64,000 bases of DNA, from NCBI GenBank assembly GCA_022819505.1, contig JAJEHD010000019.1:124001-188000 (forward strand). Direction: 5' to 3'. Positions 16,169 to 24,179 of the stretch are shown here, one piece after another; position 1 is the first letter of the stretch; each line of letters starts with the position of its first letter. Under the pieces are notes generated by a model. It was given only the letters and a program-made list of their open reading frames with translations. It ran no database searches and had not been told where the DNA came from. The stretch is from Acidimicrobiia bacterium. Lineage in GTDB: Bacteria; Actinomycetota; Acidimicrobiia; Acidimicrobiales; Aldehydirespiratoraceae. The translations under genes were made by a program, and so were the position numbers.

Positions 16169-16828
16169 CTAACTCGCCTCCAGGTAGCTTTCGAACAGAT
16201 CGATCCGCAGTACGGCCGCCTCCGCCCCGGGGCCCCACAACTCGGTGGAGTCGAACTCCACGGTGTACACGTGCTGGGGATTCTCACCCTCGAAGTGGGC
16301 GTTGGTGTCGGGCAGCAGCGCCGCTGGGCGATGTGCGTGGATCGTGCCGGTGTGGCCGCGGATGTAGCGGGGCATCCGGGTGTGGCCGTCGGTACGGATC
16401 TCCCTGGCCGTCACCCGGTCTCCCACCGAGAAGGCGGGAGGGTCGTCGATCTCGCGCAGCGACCCGGCGCCGCCCCGCTCGTAGACGGGCTTGTTCTCCT
16501 CCACGTCCTCCGGCTCGATGACCGACTCGCCGGAGAGGTTGCGGGCCCGGGCGTCAACCGCGCCGGGCGCCAGCACGCCACTGTCGACGAGCAGGGTCTC
16601 CGCGCACGCCAGCCAGCGGCCGTAGTAGCCGTCGGCCAGGTAGTCGTAGGGGTGCAGACGCTCAAGGCCGTGGCGGAAGGCGTCGAGGTTGGTGCCCGAC
16701 AGGCCCATGGACATCGCGCCCATGGCGAAGGCCCGGCCGTGCCAGTCCTCGCGGAACACGGGCTCGTCGGGGTCGATGGTCACGGTGCCCCAGCCGTGCA
16801 TTCCCCCCATGTCGTGGATGCCGTCCAT
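16169..16828 (-). CDS. nthB: Nitrile hydratase, beta subunit
   Basis: A 219-aa beta subunit, beginning with the family signature MDGIHDMGGMHGWG. The N-terminal half is helical, and the C-terminal SH3-like barrel includes FSVGDRVTAREIRTDGHTRMPRYIRGHTG and the ending VYTVEFDSTELWG. It is the first gene of the nitrile hydratase operon, in the order beta, alpha, activator. The start is ATG 16828, 47 bp downstream of the class B promoter motif. Confidence 0.95.
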   Translation of the reverse strand: MDGIHDMGGMHGWGTVTIDPDEPVFREDWHGRAFAMGAMSMGLSGTNLDAFRHGLERLHPYDYLADGYYGRWLACAETLLVDSGVLAPGAVDARARNLSGESVIEPEDVEENKPVYERGGAGSLREIDDPPAFSVGDRVTAREIRTDGHTRMPRYIRGHTGTIHAHRPAALLPDTNAHFEGENPQHVYTVEFDSTELWGPGAEAAVLRIDLFESYLEAS

Positions 16829-16874
16829 CGGAGCCTCCCCGTCGGTGGATTCTTCGGCCGGCGGCCCGGCGTTG

Positions 16875-16910
16875 TCAACTATAGGACAGCAGCCAGTCGC
16901 AAGAGAAACG
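16875..16910 (-). promoter_or_regulatory. Nitrile hydratase promoter with class B motif
   Basis: Minus strand shows GCTGTCCTATAGTTGACA: a TATAGT -10-like hexamer inside the inverted arms TGTC-N8-GACA, preceded by TTTCTCTTGCGA. It matches the OsmC promoter at 10579-10615 over a 17-bp core with one difference. Confidence 0.6.
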
Positions 16911-16921
16911 CGGACCGGCCT

Positions 16922-18460
16922 CTACCGCCGCTGCTGGGCGACGAGAGACCGGGCCCGGGCCAGGAGGCTCTCCTCGGCCTCGGCGTAGCTCTTGAGAGCC
17001 TCGACCGCAGCGGCCCGCAGCCGAGCCGCATGGTCGGAGAACTCCTCGGCCAGCGACCTCACCTCACTGGGCGCGGCCCCGCCCACTGCCCCCCGGGTTG
17101 CCACGATCCGGCGCGGGTCCAGTGCTTCGGCCAGCTCGGCGGCGTCGAGCCCGAGCCGCCGCCCGCAGACCTCGGAGGCGGCGTCGTCGAGCAGCTCGGG
17201 CGTGATGTCTAGTCCCCGCAGCCCCCGGCCGCTGGCGGCCCGCACCGCCCGGCCCACCACGTGGTAGGCGGTGCGATAGTCGACCCCGGCGGCCACCATC
17301 ACGTACTCGGCCAGGTCGGTGGCCTGGGTGAAGCCCCGCTCGAGCTCGGACCACATCCGCTCGGCGTTCACCGTCAGCGTTCTCACCACCCCCGTCGTCA
17401 GGGCGCTCACCCTGATGGTGAAGTCGAGCGCCCGGGGGATCTCGCCGTAGGCGAAGATCAGGTTGTCGCTGCGGGCCGACGGGCTCTTGACCACCGCCAG
17501 GAAGCCGCTCATCCGGCCGATCAGCACCCCGCTGGCCCCCCGGATGATGGACAGCGAGTAGGGGTTGCGCTTCTGGGGCATCAGCACCGACGCCCGGGTG
17601 AACGGCCCCGCCAGGTCGACGTAGTCGAACTCCTGGCTCGACCAGATCTCGAGGTCCTCGGCCAGCTTGGCCTGGTTGGCGATCATGCTCGCCGACGTGG
17701 CCAGCAGGTCGATGAACACATCGGTCTGCCACATGGCGTCACGGGTGTGGGCGATCACGCCGTCGAACCCGAGGTCGGCGGCGATGACTCCCCGATCGTC
17801 GAGCAGCCGGCTGCCGTTGACGCAGCCCGCGCCGCCGGGACTGGTGTTGACCTGCTCGAGTGCAGCCAGGAACCGCTCGCCGTCGCGCAGGGCCGGCGCC
17901 ACGAAGGCCAGCAGGTAGTGGCCGAACGTGGACGGCTGGGCCTGCTGGAGGTAGGTCTGGTCGCCCATGAACGTCTCGGCGTGATCGGAGGCGATCTCGG
18001 CCGCGGTCGAGGCGAAGTCGGCTCCGACCTCTATGAGCCGGGCGGTCTGGGATCGCAGCAGCAGCCGCAGCGCCACCCGGGCTGCTTCGCGGCGGGGACG
18101 GCCGGCGTGGAGCCATCCGGCCGAGTCGCCGATCCGCTCCACGAAGTGGCGCTCACGCGAGTTGTACACCTCCCCTGAGGCCGAGTCGTAGGGGAATTCG
18201 GCCGGGTCCGTGCCGTATGCGTCCATCAGCACACCGAGCAGGTCGGCCGCGGCCACATCGGGGATAAGGCCCCTGCTCCGCAGGTCGAGCACATGGCCGA
18301 TGTCGGCCAGGTTCAGCCCGTGGTGCAGTAGCGGAGCATCAGCGATCTCCCACGCGAACCCGGCGTCGACCAGCTCGGGCGCAGGCGCCTCGGCCGACGG
18401 CCCCGCCACCCGCGCGCCGCGGCCCTCCTCGGGGCCCGCCTCCGGCCTAGACCCACTCAT
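16922..18460 (-). CDS. Argininosuccinate lyase-family protein
   Basis: A 512-aa member of the fumarase/aspartase superfamily, closest to argininosuccinate lyase. The family loop is ASVLMPQKRNP (the GSxxMPxKxN equivalent), and conserved region 2 appears as MGDQTYLQQAQPSTFGHYL. These enzymes eliminate fumarate from N-substituted aspartates; relatives include the EDDS lyase. No other arginine biosynthesis gene is near, so a catabolic or specialised role is more likely than arginine synthesis. It overlaps the end of the adenylosuccinate lyase-like gene by 14 bp. A Pro/Ala-rich N-terminal extension of about 30 residues may mean the true start is internal. Confidence 0.82.
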   Translation of the reverse strand: MSGSRPEAGPEEGRGARVAGPSAEAPAPELVDAGFAWEIADAPLLHHGLNLADIGHVLDLRSRGLIPDVAAADLLGVLMDAYGTDPAEFPYDSASGEVYNSRERHFVERIGDSAGWLHAGRPRREAARVALRLLLRSQTARLIEVGADFASTAAEIASDHAETFMGDQTYLQQAQPSTFGHYLLAFVAPALRDGERFLAALEQVNTSPGGAGCVNGSRLLDDRGVIAADLGFDGVIAHTRDAMWQTDVFIDLLATSASMIANQAKLAEDLEIWSSQEFDYVDLAGPFTRASVLMPQKRNPYSLSIIRGASGVLIGRMSGFLAVVKSPSARSDNLIFAYGEIPRALDFTIRVSALTTGVVRTLTVNAERMWSELERGFTQATDLAEYVMVAAGVDYRTAYHVVGRAVRAASGRGLRGLDITPELLDDAASEVCGRRLGLDAAELAEALDPRRIVATRGAVGGAAPSEVRSLAEEFSDHAARLRAAAVEALKSYAEAEESLLARARSLVAQQRR

Positions 18461-19796
18461 CGGTCTCGGCGGCCCGGCGTTTGGTTGCCTCGGCGATCAC
18501 GGTGTCGACCATCTGGCCGGCCGCGCCGGTTGCGGGGCGGTCCAGGCCCTCGAGCTCAGAGGGCGTGGCGATGCCCTCCAGAGCCTCGGCCAGCGGGCGG
18601 CCGCCGGCACGGGCCGTCCGGTAGGCCTTCTGGAGCTCGTCGTTGGCCCGGTGCTTGCCCAGCCTCGCTGAGAGGCGCCTCAACAGCTCCTGGGACCCGT
18701 AGTCGCCCATGGTCTCAAGGTTGGCAGCCATCGCGCCCGCGTTCACCTCGATGTTGGCCGCCAGGCCCCGGGCCAGGCTGAGCTGCGAGAGCAGGTAGTG
18801 GCCCATCTCCGGCAGCAGCACCCACTCGGTCTTCCAGGTGCGGCCGTCCCGCTCGTGGTCGCCGACCATGGTCTCGGTGAGCACACCCGCGGCCGAGCGC
18901 ACCAGCCTGGCGAGGGTCACGATCTGCTCGCTGCGCTCCGGGTTGCGTTTGTGGGGCATGGTGATGCTGCCCATGGTGGCCTCGGATGCCGCCTCCGCGA
19001 CCTCGCCGATCTCGCGCCGCTGGAGGTTGTACACCTCGTTGGCCATCCGGGCCATGGTCGCCGAGACCAGAGCCGAGTTGTTGGCGAACTCGGCGATCCG
19101 GTCGCGCGCCGTGAGCCAGGAGATGGCGGGCTCGTCCAGTTCGAGGCGCTCGCAGAAGCGGCGGCGCATTTCGGGACCGAGCTCGCCGTAGAAGCCCAGG
19201 GCCCCCACCGCGCCGGCCAGTTGGCCCACCACCAGGCGGGGACGGCTCTGGCGCCACCGCTCCAGGTGGCGGGCGGTCTCATCGGCCCAGGAGGCCGCCT
19301 TGAGCCCGAAGGTCACCGGAGCGCCGGGCTGGCCGTGGGTGCGGCCCAGCATGGGCGTGTCGCGGTGGCGCTCGGCCAGCTCTAGCAGCGAGGCCTCCAC
19401 GGCCCGCAGGTCTCGCCACGCGATGGCGCCGACTTCGCGCATCTCCAGCGCCGCGGCGGTGTCGGTGATGTCCTGCACGGTGGCGCCGTAGTAGACGTGC
19501 TCGCGGGCCTCGGCGGGCAGCAGGGCTTGCAGCTCACGCACCAGCCCGATGGTGGAGTGGGACGTCCGGCGGGTCTCCGCGCCCACCGCGGCGGGGTCCA
19601 GCCGGCTCGCGTCGAGGTCCTCTATCGCCGCGGCGGAAGCGGCCGGGATGATCTCGAGGTCGGCCTGCGCGGCGGCGAGAGCCTTGAGCACCCGCACCCA
19701 GCGGGACAGGCGGGCGCGCTCGGAGAACAGGGCCAGCGACTCCGGGGTGGACCACCCGTGGCCGTAGACGGCCGAGTCGATCAGATGGGCGTCCAC
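18447..19796 (-). CDS. Adenylosuccinate lyase-family protein
   Basis: A 449-aa fumarase/aspartase-superfamily lyase of the adenylosuccinate lyase / carboxymuconate cycloisomerase branch. The signature loop is GSITMPHKRNPERSE; conserved regions 1 and 2 appear as TRRTSHSTIGLVRELQ and MLGRTHGQPGAPVTFG. Family members eliminate fumarate from N-succinyl compounds. With the argininosuccinate lyase-like protein encoded next, it could catalyse one of two successive C-N cleavages. It overlaps both neighbours (16 bp with the upstream gene, 14 bp with the downstream one), so the four genes are one translationally coupled unit. Confidence 0.82.
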   Translation of the reverse strand: MDAHLIDSAVYGHGWSTPESLALFSERARLSRWVRVLKALAAAQADLEIIPAASAAAIEDLDASRLDPAAVGAETRRTSHSTIGLVRELQALLPAEAREHVYYGATVQDITDTAAALEMREVGAIAWRDLRAVEASLLELAERHRDTPMLGRTHGQPGAPVTFGLKAASWADETARHLERWRQSRPRLVVGQLAGAVGALGFYGELGPEMRRRFCERLELDEPAISWLTARDRIAEFANNSALVSATMARMANEVYNLQRREIGEVAEAASEATMGSITMPHKRNPERSEQIVTLARLVRSAAGVLTETMVGDHERDGRTWKTEWVLLPEMGHYLLSQLSLARGLAANIEVNAGAMAANLETMGDYGSQELLRRLSARLGKHRANDELQKAYRTARAGGRPLAEALEGIATPSELEGLDRPATGAAGQMVDTVIAEATKRRAAETDEWV

Positions 19797-20728
19797 GCGC
19801 CGTCCCCGGTTCCGGTCAGCGTGTGGAGGGCATCGCGCACCTCTTCGAGGGTCGCGCCCCAGGGCACCATGACGGTGTCGCCGCGTCGCTCCATTCCCTC
19901 ATCGAGCATGCAGCAGCGGCTCAGGACAAGCCCTGTGCCGCCTGCGTCGCCGGCGGCGTCCATGAGCCGGCGGGGGCACCAATCGATGGTGCGGGGAGCG
20001 TCGGTCCCGTAGAACCAGCGATGGATCTGCTGGGAGCGCTCGCAGCCGAGCAGGGTGGAGCCGGCGAACGACGGACGCTCATCGAGATGCGACACCGACA
20101 CCCCCTCGAGTTCGATCCCCCCGCCGCGGCAGGGAACGATCAGCCCCTCCGACGGTTGCGACCCGGCTTCGGCCACCAGCGAGCGGCTGTCGACGATCCA
20201 CTCGCTCACCGAGATGGGAGGCAGGTCCTCGGCAGAGTCCAGGACCCTGGCGACCTGGTCCGACAGCTTGGAGGGCTCCGGCGGCACGACATCCATCACC
20301 GTCACCCGGATGGGAGCGGCGTTGAGCAGGAAGCTCACATGGCGGTACCGGCCCTCCGACACCACGCACCGGTGATCGGGGCGCTGGGCTGCGGCCCGGG
20401 CCAGGTGGGATCCGACGCCCAGGTCGAGGCTGTCGTCGCGCACGTAGGCGCATTCGGCGGCCGTTGCCAGCACACGGGCTGCGACCGCCTCGGAGAACAA
20501 GTCGTCGCTGCCGTCGCGGGCCAGTTCCACCAGCGCGCAGCGTTCGGGATCGCCGTCCAGGCGGGCGATCACGAATCTCGTCCGGTGGTACGCCTCGCGT
20601 CCGGTGAAGCGAGCCACCAGATCGTCGGGCGCCAGGCTCGGAACCGATGCCACCGACACCTGCCGGTAACGGGCCGGCATCACGTTGGGCGCGGCCGGAT
20701 CTAGCTCGAACACGGCCTCATGGGCCAC
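19781..20728 (-). CDS. Protein of unknown function in the lyase operon
   Basis: A 315-aa protein I do not recognise. The start is placed at GTG 20728 (VAHEAVFELDPAAPNVMPARY), overlapping the stop of the fusion gene by 11 bp; the longer frame is a shadow of that gene. It has several cysteines near the C-terminus (WCPRRLM, SRCCMLDEGME) and a well-conserved-looking core (RYRHVSFLLNAAPIRVTVMDVVPPEPSKL). No membrane segments or signal peptide are visible. Tight coupling with the two lyases and the AllH-ComA protein suggests a role in the same pathway, possibly as a subunit or a new enzyme. Confidence 0.7.
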   Translation of the reverse strand: MAHEAVFELDPAAPNVMPARYRQVSVASVPSLAPDDLVARFTGREAYHRTRFVIARLDGDPERCALVELARDGSDDLFSEAVAARVLATAAECAYVRDDSLDLGVGSHLARAAAQRPDHRCVVSEGRYRHVSFLLNAAPIRVTVMDVVPPEPSKLSDQVARVLDSAEDLPPISVSEWIVDSRSLVAEAGSQPSEGLIVPCRGGGIELEGVSVSHLDERPSFAGSTLLGCERSQQIHRWFYGTDAPRTIDWCPRRLMDAAGDAGGTGLVLSRCCMLDEGMERRGDTVMVPWGATLEEVRDALHTLTGTGDGAWTPI

Positions 20729-22379
20729 GAAGCGACCCCGCGGTGTGGGTGGGAAGGCTGGTTCGGAGGGTGTCGGAGCGCAGCCCCTGCCTGAGCGCCT
20801 CCACGCCGAGCACCTCTTCGGGGGCGATGTTGGCCAGGTTGACGTTCGCTCCCAGGTGGTTGACGAGCCAGGCCTGCTGCTGGCGCAGCGGCGCCTCATA
20901 GACGACCGGCGCGTCCTCGCCCAGGCGGCCCAAGGCCTCCACGAGCTCGGCCCGGACCGATCCGTCGGCGGCATAGAGGCCCACTGTTCCGCTCTCGCGG
21001 CCCTCGGCCACCAGCCAGGCGGCGCCGCAGTCCAGGTCGCTGCGGGCCTCCGCGAGCCATTCCGAGGCCAGGGCGGGCTCATGCGGATCCTTGCTGCCCA
21101 CTTCAGCGAACACTTCGAAGCCGTGGTCGCGGGCTGCGCCGATGAGGCCGCTCTTGGAAGAGGCCGGCAGGCCGGTGGCGCCGCGAGACACCTCCACGCA
21201 GTCGAAGCCGACCCGTTCGGCCCACGCGAGGAACTCCGCGCTTCGGCCCTGCCACCAAGCCGCCTCCAGCAGGGTCCCTCCCGGACAGGCCCTCACCTCG
21301 TGACCCCGCAGCAGCTCGACCTTGGCGCCGACGGTGCCGTCGACGTAGGCGGTGCCGAAGCCGAACTTCCAGACATCGACCAGGGGCCCGTGGGCCTCGA
21401 GCAGATCATTCATGGCGGCCAGGGGCGTGCCCTTGTCGATGACATGGGTGATCCCGCGGCGGCGCGGCTTCGAGGTTCGAGCGGCAGTCTCGAGGAACCG
21501 GGGGGACTCGGAGATGGGCATCGGGATGATCTCCTGACCGGCGTCACCCGACGGCGGGCGAGACACCATTGTACGGGTCACTGCATTAGGGGCCAGTTCG
21601 GTGGCAGCCAGAGCCATGCCGGCGATGAGCGCCCGGCCCGACGTCGCTCCCACCGCGGCCAGCGGCCGGGTGGCCTCGACCATTGCGCTCGGATCGCCGG
21701 CAGCGACCGCCTCGAGCAGGGCGTGCGCGGGCTGGATGCTTTGGCCTACTGCCGCCCACCTCAGATAGGCGCGGCTGAGCGTGGTCGTGCGGGCCGAGCA
21801 GGCCAGACGGCCCAGGGCTCCACGACGTGCCGGGTCCATGGCGCACACCAGCAGTAGGCCCGCTAGCACGTCGTCGCCGCTCGGTGTGAGTCCGGGGCCA
21901 CGCCCCGCCAGCCGACCGAACACCGCGGCCAGGTCCCCGCGCCGAAGGTCATGTCTGACCGCTTCCCATACGGGCGCCAGCTCGATGTCCACACCGGCCG
22001 CGAGACCGTGCCAAGCCTCCGGGTCGGCATGGAGGCGCTCGGGCAGGCTCGGTGCCCAGCGGCGACATCCGTCGAGCGGGACGCGGACCGGGCCGGCCAC
22101 AAGGGTGCCGTCGGTGACATGCGCCCTGTTGTGAACTGCAGGCAGTTCGGCCATCTCGCCGGCGACGAGATGCAGGGGCCCCGGCCAGTGTCGGGGACCC
22201 ATCACCGCGAAGACCTCCTCGGCGGGGCCTGAGACGTAGAAGCCGTCGTCGAAGGTGCCCTGCACTCGGCCGACGAATCCGGGACGGGCCGCTTCGAGAA
22301 CCCCGTCACCGCACCAGAGCGCCGGGACCGGCTCCGCCACTGCTGTACCGTGCGGCCGTGGCCCCGCCCGAGTCGTCAT
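20718..22379 (-). CDS. Fusion of DUF2877 (AllH/YlbF-like) and phosphosulfolactate synthase (ComA)-like domain
   Basis: A continuous 553-aa frame with two unrelated domains. Residues 1 to about 280 are DUF2877, the family of AllH/YlbF, a subunit of oxamate carbamoyltransferase; the hallmark GRGPGLTPSGDDVLAGLL is present. From about residue 287 the protein is a ComA-like TIM barrel (KPRRRGITHVIDKGTPL, WKFGFGTAYV, FDCVEVSRG, VFAEVGSKD). ComA makes phosphosulfolactate from PEP and sulfite, but distant homologues have other roles. An internal ATG at 21521 preceded by AGGAG could also give a separate ComA-like protein. ATG 22379 overlaps the divergent AIR-synthase gene; GTG 22340 is an alternative start. 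Confidence 0.82.
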   Translation of the reverse strand: MTTRAGPRPHGTAVAEPVPALWCGDGVLEAARPGFVGRVQGTFDDGFYVSGPAEEVFAVMGPRHWPGPLHLVAGEMAELPAVHNRAHVTDGTLVAGPVRVPLDGCRRWAPSLPERLHADPEAWHGLAAGVDIELAPVWEAVRHDLRRGDLAAVFGRLAGRGPGLTPSGDDVLAGLLLVCAMDPARRGALGRLACSARTTTLSRAYLRWAAVGQSIQPAHALLEAVAAGDPSAMVEATRPLAAVGATSGRALIAGMALAATELAPNAVTRTMVSRPPSGDAGQEIIPMPISESPRFLETAARTSKPRRRGITHVIDKGTPLAAMNDLLEAHGPLVDVWKFGFGTAYVDGTVGAKVELLRGHEVRACPGGTLLEAAWWQGRSAEFLAWAERVGFDCVEVSRGATGLPASSKSGLIGAARDHGFEVFAEVGSKDPHEPALASEWLAEARSDLDCGAAWLVAEGRESGTVGLYAADGSVRAELVEALGRLGEDAPVVYEAPLRQQQAWLVNHLGANVNLANIAPEEVLGVEALRQGLRSDTLRTSLPTHTAGSLRGP

Positions 22380-23317
22380 CGCTGGACCGGCTCGTGGACG
22401 CGGTCCGCACCCATGGGGGCTTGCGGGCCAAGCGGGCAATCGGAGCTGTCCGGCACGTCCTCGGTGCCGCCGATGCGCTGAGCGGTCCCGGCGACGACGG
22501 CGCCGCGGTGGAGATGTCCACCGCCGGCTCGGTGATCGTGTGCGGCGAGGCGCTCCTTCCCGGATTCGTGGCATCGGATCCCCGGGGAGCAGGGATTGCG
22601 GCGGTGCTCGCCAACGTCAACGATCTCGCGGCAATGGGAGCGGTCCCCAGAGGGATCGTGAACACTGTCGTGGCGACGGCACCGGTGGCGGCTGAGGCTC
22701 TGGCGGGCATGGCCGAGGCCGCAGCCCTCTACGACGTGCCCATCGTGGGCGGTCACCTCACCGAGCACCAGGGCGAACCGGCGCTGTCGGCGTTCGCGGT
22801 CGGGGACGCCGAGCAGGTGCTGTCGGCCAACCGAGCCCGTGCAGGTCAGCATCTTGTGTTCGCCTGCTGCCTGGGCGGCAGGATGCGGACCGACTTCGAC
22901 TTCTTCACCACCCTCGAATCGCAGGGACCCCGCCTCGCTGCTGATGTGCGTCTGCTGGCCCGGGCGGCCCGCGAGGGTCTCGCTTCGGCGGCCAAGGATG
23001 TCAGCATGGCCGGAGCGATCGGTTCGCTGGCGATGCTGCTCGAGCCCGGACGCCTCGGTGCCGAGATCGACCTGGACGCGCTGCCGGCGCCTGAGGGGGT
23101 GGCCCTGGACCGCTGGCTGGTCTGCTTCCCGACCTACGCCTTCTGGCTGGCCACCGACCGGCCCTACGACTGCGTGGACCTGTTCCGAACGGCGGGACTG
23201 GCGGCCAGCGTCGCCGGGACCGTCACTGACGGCGGCGTCCTGGCGCTCCGGCAGGGCACCGAGAGCCGGGATGTGATCGATCTCAGGCGAGAACCCATCA
23301 CCGGTCTCTGGGACTGA
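22358..23317 (+). CDS. Sll0787-family AIR synthase-like protein
   Basis: A 319-aa PurM/AIR-synthase-fold protein of the Sll0787 family from Nit1C clusters. ATP-binding PurM superfamily features are GPGDDGAAVEM near residue 48, AAVLANVNDLAAMGAVPRGIVN around residues 87-108 and DVSMAGAIGSLAMLLE in the C-terminal domain. The superfamily activates amide or carboxyl oxygens with ATP; the Sll0787 substrate is unknown. It starts with GTG 22358, 22 bp inside the start of the divergent AllH-ComA gene; GTG 22394 would remove the overlap. Confidence 0.87.
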   Translation: MAPPESSSLDRLVDAVRTHGGLRAKRAIGAVRHVLGAADALSGPGDDGAAVEMSTAGSVIVCGEALLPGFVASDPRGAGIAAVLANVNDLAAMGAVPRGIVNTVVATAPVAAEALAGMAEAAALYDVPIVGGHLTEHQGEPALSAFAVGDAEQVLSANRARAGQHLVFACCLGGRMRTDFDFFTTLESQGPRLAADVRLLARAAREGLASAAKDVSMAGAIGSLAMLLEPGRLGAEIDLDALPAPEGVALDRWLVCFPTYAFWLATDRPYDCVDLFRTAGLAASVAGTVTDGGVLALRQGTESRDVIDLRREPITGLWD

Positions 23318-23348
23318 ACAAGCCGGCTCGCCCGGACGCGCCCCCATG

Positions 23349-24008
23349 TCAGGCTCCGGCCGCCTCGATCCGGCTCTTCATAGTCAGCCGGTGATCGTCG
23401 AAGAGCTCGCGGTCGCCGGTCTCCACGTCGCCGAAGGAGGCCGCGTCCAAGCCGGCGGTGCGGCCGTGCTCGTCACCCAGCGCGGCCACCATCACCACAT
23501 AGGTGGGCGCCATCGTCGAGGGATCGGGCTCGACGGTGCTGACCACCGCCAGGCCGGTGGCCAGGTGCAGCTCGATGCACTGGTAGGGATCGACGAGGCC
23601 GGAACCCAGGTCGCCCTGCTCGTGGACCACGGCCCACGCCTCTCCGGCCTCGCGGGCCGCGACGATGCGGCCCCGACGCCGGCGCTCGGCCTGCTCGGCC
23701 AGCAACTCGCGGCGCCGGATCGCGAATCCGGCCCCGGCGATCTCCGCCTCCGGTAGCCGGTACCCGGCAATGTCGCCGGACGCCCGCAGCGCCCCGTCCA
23801 CCAGATCGGACCGGCGCTCCCACCGCTCCGCCAGCGCGCCCAGGTCCTCGACCTCCGCCAGGACGTCGGCCACCGCCCTCACCAGCCTCACCGCGGACTG
23901 GTAGGCGTCCGGGTTGGTGGTGGCCACCGGATAGAGCCTGCGCTCGCTCTCGTCCCAATGGGCGGCCAGCATCGCAGTGGGATCTTCTGCCGGTGAGCGG
24001 TCGCTCAT
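23349..24008 (-). CDS. Hypothetical protein
   Basis: A 219-aa acidic, Ala/Arg-rich protein I do not recognise. The start is ATG 24008 (MSDRSPAEDPTAMLAAHW); the upstream extension crosses the divergent promoter region. The central part is predicted helical and charged (RRRELLAEQAERRRRGRIVAA), the C-terminal third beta-rich (GLAVVSTVEPDPSTMAPTYVVMVAALG). It converges with the AIR-synthase-like gene and is divergent from the carbamate kinase operon, so it is inside the cluster. It may be a cluster-specific factor, but nothing proves it. Confidence 0.6.
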   Translation of the reverse strand: MSDRSPAEDPTAMLAAHWDESERRLYPVATTNPDAYQSAVRLVRAVADVLAEVEDLGALAERWERRSDLVDGALRASGDIAGYRLPEAEIAGAGFAIRRRELLAEQAERRRRGRIVAAREAGEAWAVVHEQGDLGSGLVDPYQCIELHLATGLAVVSTVEPDPSTMAPTYVVMVAALGDEHGRTAGLDAASFGDVETGDRELFDDHRLTMKSRIEAAGA

Positions 24009-24179
24009 GGTGCCGACTCCTTGTGGTGGGCGCTCCCGTAGTTCAGCACCGGTCATTGTGGCTTGGCAGCGCCATGAACGCGTCATCTACTATATGAAAG
24101 TCGGTTCTGCTATCGGCAGATTCGAGAACTGGGGCCGGCTCCGCCGGACCCGACCGGGCCTTACGAGAGGGAGTGCGCC
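24009..24179. promoter_or_regulatory. Divergent promoter region of the carbamate kinase-FdrA operon
   Basis: A 171-bp gap between two divergent genes. A relatively AT-rich core around 24085-24110 holds TACTATATGAAAG on the plus strand; the minus strand reads TATAGTAGATGAC, resembling the TATAGTTGAC of the class B promoters. No clear -35 could be fixed for either direction. Confidence 0.45.

Noticed and set aside
16922..19796. Arginine and purine biosynthesis genes (argH, purB)
   Set aside because: The lyases sit in a specialised operon without other arg or pur genes, so I call only the families.
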